Assembly (NCBI GenBank): GCA_035498715.1
Contig: DATJZV010000091.1
Span: 1-33,591 of the forward strand
Length of the DNA: 33,591 nucleotides
Source: DASPSR01 sp035498715
GTDB lineage: Bacteria > Nitrospirota > UBA9217
Direction: 5' to 3'
Shown here one piece after another: positions 29,842 through 33,591 of the stretch. Numbering within the stretch: the stretch's first letter is position 1; each line of letters starts with the position of its first letter. A program made the translations under genes and the position numbers. Below the pieces are notes generated by a model, which worked only from the letters and a program-made list of their open reading frames with translations, had not been told where the DNA came from and made no database searches.

Positions 29842-30894
29842 ATGAAATTGAATTATCAATATCTGCTCACGATCCTTATTGTCTCGGCCGTCACTGCGGC
29901 GCTCCTTATTATCAGGAAAATGCTCTTTAGTTTTTTCCGGCGCCTTGCAAAAAGGACCTCCAGTGAAATAGATGATCTCCTGCTCGACGGTTTGGAAGGT
30001 CCTTCCGCACTCCTCATCATCGCCCTTGCACTTTATGTCAGCATACGGCTATCGGAGCTCCCCGAGGCATACCTCGGATATGTGGAGAAGGGCCTGTATC
30101 TGTCGCTCATCCTCACGGTGACCGTGGGTCTCGCAAACATAAGCGGCAGGATAATTGCTTTCGTCCTGAAAAAGGCGGAACTCCCGATCTCGGTTACGAG
30201 TCTGCTCCATGCGGTGACCAAGGCGGCGGTCTATGCCATAGGCGCCCTCACCATACTGAATTTCCTCGGCGTGTCAATTACGCCAATTATCACGGCCCTT
30301 GGCGTCGGCGGTCTTGCCATGGCCCTTGCTCTGCAGGACACCCTCTCCAATCTTTTCGCCGGCATCCATATTCTCGCCGAACGTACCATACGGATTGGCG
30401 ATTTCATCAAGCTCGAGACGGGGCAAGAAGGGTACGTGGAAGATATCAGCTGGCGTACGACAAGGATACGCATGCTGCCGAATAATATGGTCATCGTGCC
30501 GAACAGCAAACTTTCGCAGAGCGTGGTCACGAACTACAACCTGCCCGACCGCCGCATGGCAATCCTGGTCCCCGTGAGCGTGAGCTACGATTCGGACTCC
30601 GATGCAGTCGAACAGGCACTGGTCGATGAGGCGAAGAAGACAGCAGCAGAGATCCCGGGTCTCCTGAGCGAACCGGAGCCGTCGGTGCGTTTTGTCCCCG
30701 GCTTCGGCGCTTCGTCCCTTGATTTTACCCTGATCTGTTATGTACGGGAGATCACGGATCAGCAGCCTGTTCTCCATGAACTGCACCGGAGGATACTCAA
30801 GCGCTTCAGGAACGACGGCATCCAGATCCCTTTCCCCACCCGCGTCGTATGTGTGAAGACCGATCCGCCAGAGACTTGCCACCGCCCATCATAA
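29842..30894 (+). CDS. MscS-family mechanosensitive channel
   Basis: A 350-residue small-conductance mechanosensitive channel protein. The first part has four hydrophobic helices: LLTILIVSAVTAALLII, ALLIIALALYVSIRL, LYLSLILTVTVGLANISG and AAVYAIGALTILNFLGV. These are followed by the glycine/alanine-packed pore helix (ITALGVGGLAMALALQDTLSNL) and the cytoplasmic beta-domain (FIKLETGQEGYVEDISWRTTRIR, PNNMVIVPNSKLSQSVVTN). The C-terminal alpha/beta domain ends IQIPFPTRVV, typical of the family. It relieves turgor after osmotic downshock. It starts with an ATG that lacks a ribosome binding site. It is longer than E. coli MscS (286 residues) because of an extra N-terminal helix. Confidence 0.92.
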   Translation: MKLNYQYLLTILIVSAVTAALLIIRKMLFSFFRRLAKRTSSEIDDLLLDGLEGPSALLIIALALYVSIRLSELPEAYLGYVEKGLYLSLILTVTVGLANISGRIIAFVLKKAELPISVTSLLHAVTKAAVYAIGALTILNFLGVSITPIITALGVGGLAMALALQDTLSNLFAGIHILAERTIRIGDFIKLETGQEGYVEDISWRTTRIRMLPNNMVIVPNSKLSQSVVTNYNLPDRRMAILVPVSVSYDSDSDAVEQALVDEAKKTAAEIPGLLSEPEPSVRFVPGFGASSLDFTLICYVREITDQQPVLHELHRRILKRFRNDGIQIPFPTRVVCVKTDPPETCHRPS

Positions 30895-30981
30895 ACCTTG
30901 CAGAAGAGCGGACATGCCTGCATTGCAGCCCGTACGAAAGGCTGTTCCGCGACGCAGATGAAGGACCTTCCTGCTTTCCGT

Positions 30982-31010
30982 TTGACAACGCAGGGGGGAT
31001 AGTTTATTAT
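30982..31010 (+). promoter_or_regulatory. Promoter of the YhaM-type nuclease gene
   Basis: TTGACA (30982-30987), 17 bp, TATTAT (31005-31010), a near-consensus promoter. Start site near 31017, leader of about 16 nt with GAGAGGAG before the ATG at 31033. Confidence 0.75.
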
Positions 31011-31032
31011 CACAACACACATCGAGAGGAGC

Positions 31033-32127
31033 ATGATGCAGGCTATTGGGTCCTTAAAGGAAGGCGACTGGGTAGAGGAGATATACCTCGTTACAGCAAA
31101 ACAGGTGTCTACGGCCAAGAACGGCGTGACCTACCTATCCCTGAAGCTCGCGGATAAAACCGGTGAGATCGACGGGAAACTGTGGGACAATGCTGATGAG
31201 GTTGCCGGCAGATTCGAGCGCGAGGATTTCGTCCGGATCAAGGGAATCACGGCCAACTATCAGGGAACGATGCAGATCAAGATGAAGACGCTCGAAAAAG
31301 TCGACGACGCGAAGGTAGACATCGCCAACTTTATCCAGACTTCTCCCCGCAATCCCGAAGACATGGTCAGGCAACTGAGGGCCATGACGGCGAGTATCGC
31401 GAATGTGCATCTCAGCCAGTTATTAAACGCCTTTCTGAACGACACCGCGTTCATGGAGCTGTTCAAGCGCACTCCCGCGGCCAAGACGCTCCACCACAAC
31501 TATGTCGGCGGCTTGCTCGAACATGTGGTCGAGCTTGTGTCCCTCGCCAGGGATGTAGCCAAACATTTCCCGTCAATCGATGTGGACCTGCTTACGGCTG
31601 GATCCTTTCTGCACGACATCGGAAAAGTACGAGAGCTTGGTGTAAGAAAATCCATCGAATACACCACCGAGGGAAGGCTCATCGGCCATATCTCCCTCGG
31701 TTATGAAATGATCGTTGAAAAAATGAACATGATCCCCGGCTTCCCCGCTGAGCTCGCCATGCTGCTCAAGCATATCATGCTATCGCACCATGGCGAGTAT
31801 GAGTTTGGATCTCCCAAGAGGCCAAAGATCCAGGAAGCGATCATTATTAATTATCTTGACGACCTCTCTGCAAAGATCAATAATTTCCAGGCCACGTTGA
31901 AGAAAGAGAACGTGGGTGAAGGAGAGTGGACGGCCTACAGCAAGATGCACGACCGATATCTCTACCGGCAGACAGGATATCCCGGCTCCGGGCCCGTACC
32001 CGCCGGCGATCGAGAAGACGCGGAAGAGGCGAAGCACACGGGTAAGAAGAGCGTGCGGGACGAACGGCGAGGGCTTAAGGGCAATGATGCTCCCGAGACT
32101 TCCGGCAAGCTGCCGCTGGATATATAG
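31033..32127 (+). CDS. YhaM-family OB-fold/HD-domain 3'-5' exoribonuclease
   Basis: A 364-residue protein with an N-terminal OB-fold (KNGVTYLSLKLADKTGEIDG, REDFVRIKGITANYQGTMQI), which binds single-stranded nucleic acid, and an HD phosphohydrolase domain. HD residues appear as LHHNYVGGLLEHVVEL (about 153-168), SFLHDIGKVRELG, HISLGYEM and LSHHGEYEFGSP. This layout is that of YhaM, a manganese-dependent 3'-5' exoribonuclease. The last 60 residues are charged and low-complexity (DREDAEEAKHTGKK), an extension beyond the YhaM core. Two ATGs follow each other at 31033 and 31036; GAGGAG serves both. A nucleotide phosphohydrolase role cannot be excluded for the HD domain. Confidence 0.88.
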   Translation: MMQAIGSLKEGDWVEEIYLVTAKQVSTAKNGVTYLSLKLADKTGEIDGKLWDNADEVAGRFEREDFVRIKGITANYQGTMQIKMKTLEKVDDAKVDIANFIQTSPRNPEDMVRQLRAMTASIANVHLSQLLNAFLNDTAFMELFKRTPAAKTLHHNYVGGLLEHVVELVSLARDVAKHFPSIDVDLLTAGSFLHDIGKVRELGVRKSIEYTTEGRLIGHISLGYEMIVEKMNMIPGFPAELAMLLKHIMLSHHGEYEFGSPKRPKIQEAIIINYLDDLSAKINNFQATLKKENVGEGEWTAYSKMHDRYLYRQTGYPGSGPVPAGDREDAEEAKHTGKKSVRDERRGLKGNDAPETSGKLPLDI

Positions 32128-32228
32128 ATGCAAGCACGAAGTCCTAATCTCTAGATTCTGACTGGTAATCTGCAACTTCTTCGGGATTCAGAGATGCGAA
32201 ATTAGAATTTGAACTATATGAGGTATTC

Positions 32229-33134
32229 ATGTTCGGCGTACTCCGCAGTTTGAGTGATGGGCTCGCAAAAACCAGGAAGGGCTTTGCAGACAGGGTTGGA
32301 TCCCTGATCCTCGGCGAAAAGATCAATGACGTGTTCCTCGATGAGCTCGAGGAAGCGCTCATCGCATCTGACGTGGGTGTGGAGACGACGTCGCTGGTTC
32401 TGAAAGACCTCCAAGAGCGCTTCAAACGCAAGGAACTTTCCACCCCTGCACAGGTCAAGGAAAGACTCAAGCAGATCCTTTTTGAAATACTGGAATCACG
32501 TTCTTCGGGTTTTTCCCTGACTGCGTCGCCTTCCGTTGTGCTCGTGGTGGGCGTTAACGGTACGGGCAAGACGACCACGATCGGTAAGCTTGCGTATCGG
32601 ATGCAATCTCAAGGGAAAAAAGTCATGCTGGCCGCGGGAGACACGTTCCGTGCTGCGGCATCGGAGCAGCTCTCGATCTGGGGAGAACGGGCGGGCATCC
32701 CCGTTATCAAGCATCGGGAAGGGGCGGATCCCGGGGCGGTGGTGTTCGATGCTGTTTCCGCGGCCAAGGCGAGAGCCATCGACGTCCTTGTCGTGGACAC
32801 CGCCGGCAGACTCCACACAAAATCGAACCTCATGGAAGAGCTGAAGAAGGTGCGACGCATCCTGGCGCGTGAGCTCCCCGGGGCGCCCCATGAAACCCTC
32901 CTCGTCCTCGACGGAAGCACGGGCCAGAACGCCCTCGTTCAGGCGAAGATGTTTCATGAGGCAGTGGGCGTAACCGGTATCGTGCTTACCAAGCTGGACG
33001 GAACATCCAGGGGTGGCATCGTATTTGCGATTAACAAGGAACTCTCCATCCCAGTCAAGTTTATCGGCATCGGAGAGGCGATTGAAGACCTGCGGGAATT
33101 TAATTCAAGAGAGTTCGTCGATGCGCTGTTGTGA
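32229..33134 (+). CDS. ftsY: Signal recognition particle receptor FtsY
   Basis: A 301-residue FtsY with a short N-terminal region, about the length of many non-enterobacterial forms. It docks ribosome-nascent chain-SRP complexes at the membrane. The N domain (residues 1-95) is helical, with LEEALIASDVGVETT. The G domain has GVNGTGKTTTIGK (108-120), AAGDTFRAAASEQL, DTAGR (190-194), TKLDGTSRGG and the C-terminal GIGEAIEDLREFN. The start has GAGGT seven bases upstream. An A domain is missing, as usual in this form. The gene is followed by zapA after 87 bp. Confidence 0.97.
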   Translation: MFGVLRSLSDGLAKTRKGFADRVGSLILGEKINDVFLDELEEALIASDVGVETTSLVLKDLQERFKRKELSTPAQVKERLKQILFEILESRSSGFSLTASPSVVLVVGVNGTGKTTTIGKLAYRMQSQGKKVMLAAGDTFRAAASEQLSIWGERAGIPVIKHREGADPGAVVFDAVSAAKARAIDVLVVDTAGRLHTKSNLMEELKKVRRILARELPGAPHETLLVLDGSTGQNALVQAKMFHEAVGVTGIVLTKLDGTSRGGIVFAINKELSIPVKFIGIGEAIEDLREFNSREFVDALL

Positions 33135-33221
33135 GAGCAGATCGCATGGGGCAAAGAGGACAAAGAGAGAGAACACGCTAGTGTGCTCCGCCCGATGCTT
33201 TCTGCAGGACGGCGGGGGACC

Positions 33222-33512
33222 ATGGAGAGCGTAAAGGTCGAGATATTTGGTCAAATGTACAACATCAGGGGCAAGGATGACCAAGACTATATCCGGGAAC
33301 TTGCAGCGTTTGTTGACGCAAAGATGAAGGATGTACAGAAGGGGACGGGCACAGCTGATCCTCACCGGGTTGCCATCCTCACGGCACTCACGATTTCCGA
33401 CGAACTCTTCCGCTTGCTCCGGAAGCACGGTGCCTTGGAAAAGACGGCAGAGACTGCAGCTCAACGGTTGCTTTCTATAACAGAAACCGAAAGCGTGGAA
33501 GAAAAAAAATAA
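33222..33512 (+). CDS. zapA: Cell division protein ZapA
   Basis: A 96-residue ZapA-like protein, which promotes bundling of FtsZ at the division ring. The start at 33222 fits the family N-terminus ESVKVEIFGQMYNIRGKDD and has a GGGGG tract about four bases upstream; the same frame extends to 33183 without a matching sequence. A central helix (DYIRELAAFVDAKMKDVQ) and a long C-terminal helix (ILTALTISDELFRLLRKHGA) would give the antiparallel coiled-coil dimer. It follows ftsY. The last 79 bases of the window downstream of it hold no recognisable feature. Confidence 0.85.
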   Translation: MESVKVEIFGQMYNIRGKDDQDYIRELAAFVDAKMKDVQKGTGTADPHRVAILTALTISDELFRLLRKHGALEKTAETAAQRLLSITETESVEEKK

Positions 33513-33591
33513 TGGATGGCACCGAGGCAAGGGTTTCTGATGGTATAGAAAGACAGAACGGGGTTAACCTGTTGAAATTAAATATGTTTTG

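Noticed and set aside
33513..33591. 6S RNA start after zapA
   Set aside because: In many genomes ssrS follows zapA, but the remaining 79 bases show no recognisable 6S structure.

Overview
The window is a bacterial chromosome segment, about mid-50s % GC by eye, carrying an almost complete dissimilatory sulfite reductase (dsr) locus set among housekeeping genes. The gene set (dsrAB with dsrD and dsrN, dsrC, dsrMKJOP, an RsbRD-type protein before dsrM, MglA-like GTPase, NfeD/slipin pair) fits an anaerobic sulfur-metabolising bacterium. My best guess is Nitrospirota (Thermodesulfovibrionia-like), with Desulfobacterota or another dsr-bearing phylum as alternatives. This is inference from gene content and order. 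No rRNA or tRNA gene is visible, and sat, apr and qmo genes are not in the window.

Layout. Positions 1-8.6 kb hold the uvrB 3' end, a minus-strand pair of envelope genes (a Tyr/Gly repeat protein and a glycine-zipper lipoprotein), uvrC, an IMPase-family phosphatase, an MglA-like GTPase, ispD-ispF, a DUF4124-type protein, cysE and a minus-strand OsmC protein. Positions 8.65-9.34 kb are an AT-rich gap with a good promoter about 250 nt upstream of dsrA. Positions 9.3-21.9 kb are the dsr locus: dsrA, dsrB, hairpin terminator, dsrD, dsrN, a zinc-ribbon protein, dsrC, ferredoxin 1, terminator, DsrH-like, DsrE-like, DsrF-like, RsbRD-like, dsrM, dsrK, dsrJ, dsrO, dsrP, terminator, promoter, ferredoxin 2, terminator. 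Positions 22-26.5 kb hold slipin and nfeD (minus), rsmD, coaD, and an SpoU/TrmH methyltransferase (minus). Positions 26.5-33.6 kb hold a small coiled protein, an Fe-S/sulfur module (Rrf2 regulator, IscS-like, IscU, TusA), an MscS channel, a YhaM-type nuclease, ftsY and zapA.

How it fits together. DsrAB reduces sulfite with DsrC as co-substrate, DsrD as probable activator and DsrN amidating siroheme. DsrMKJOP links the menaquinone pool and periplasm to DsrC disulfide chemistry. DsrE/F/H-like proteins and a TusA suggest a persulfide relay feeding or draining DsrC, a module better known from sulfur oxidisers. Having it together with dsrD makes the direction of the pathway an open question.

The most unusual observation is the IscS-like protein beside IscU. 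It keeps the catalytic cysteine but has lost the PLP lysine (Gln202), the PLP-contacting glutamine (Ala179) and the substrate-binding arginine (Leu351). This suggests a non-desulfurase, possibly scaffold-type IscS in a sulfide-rich cell.
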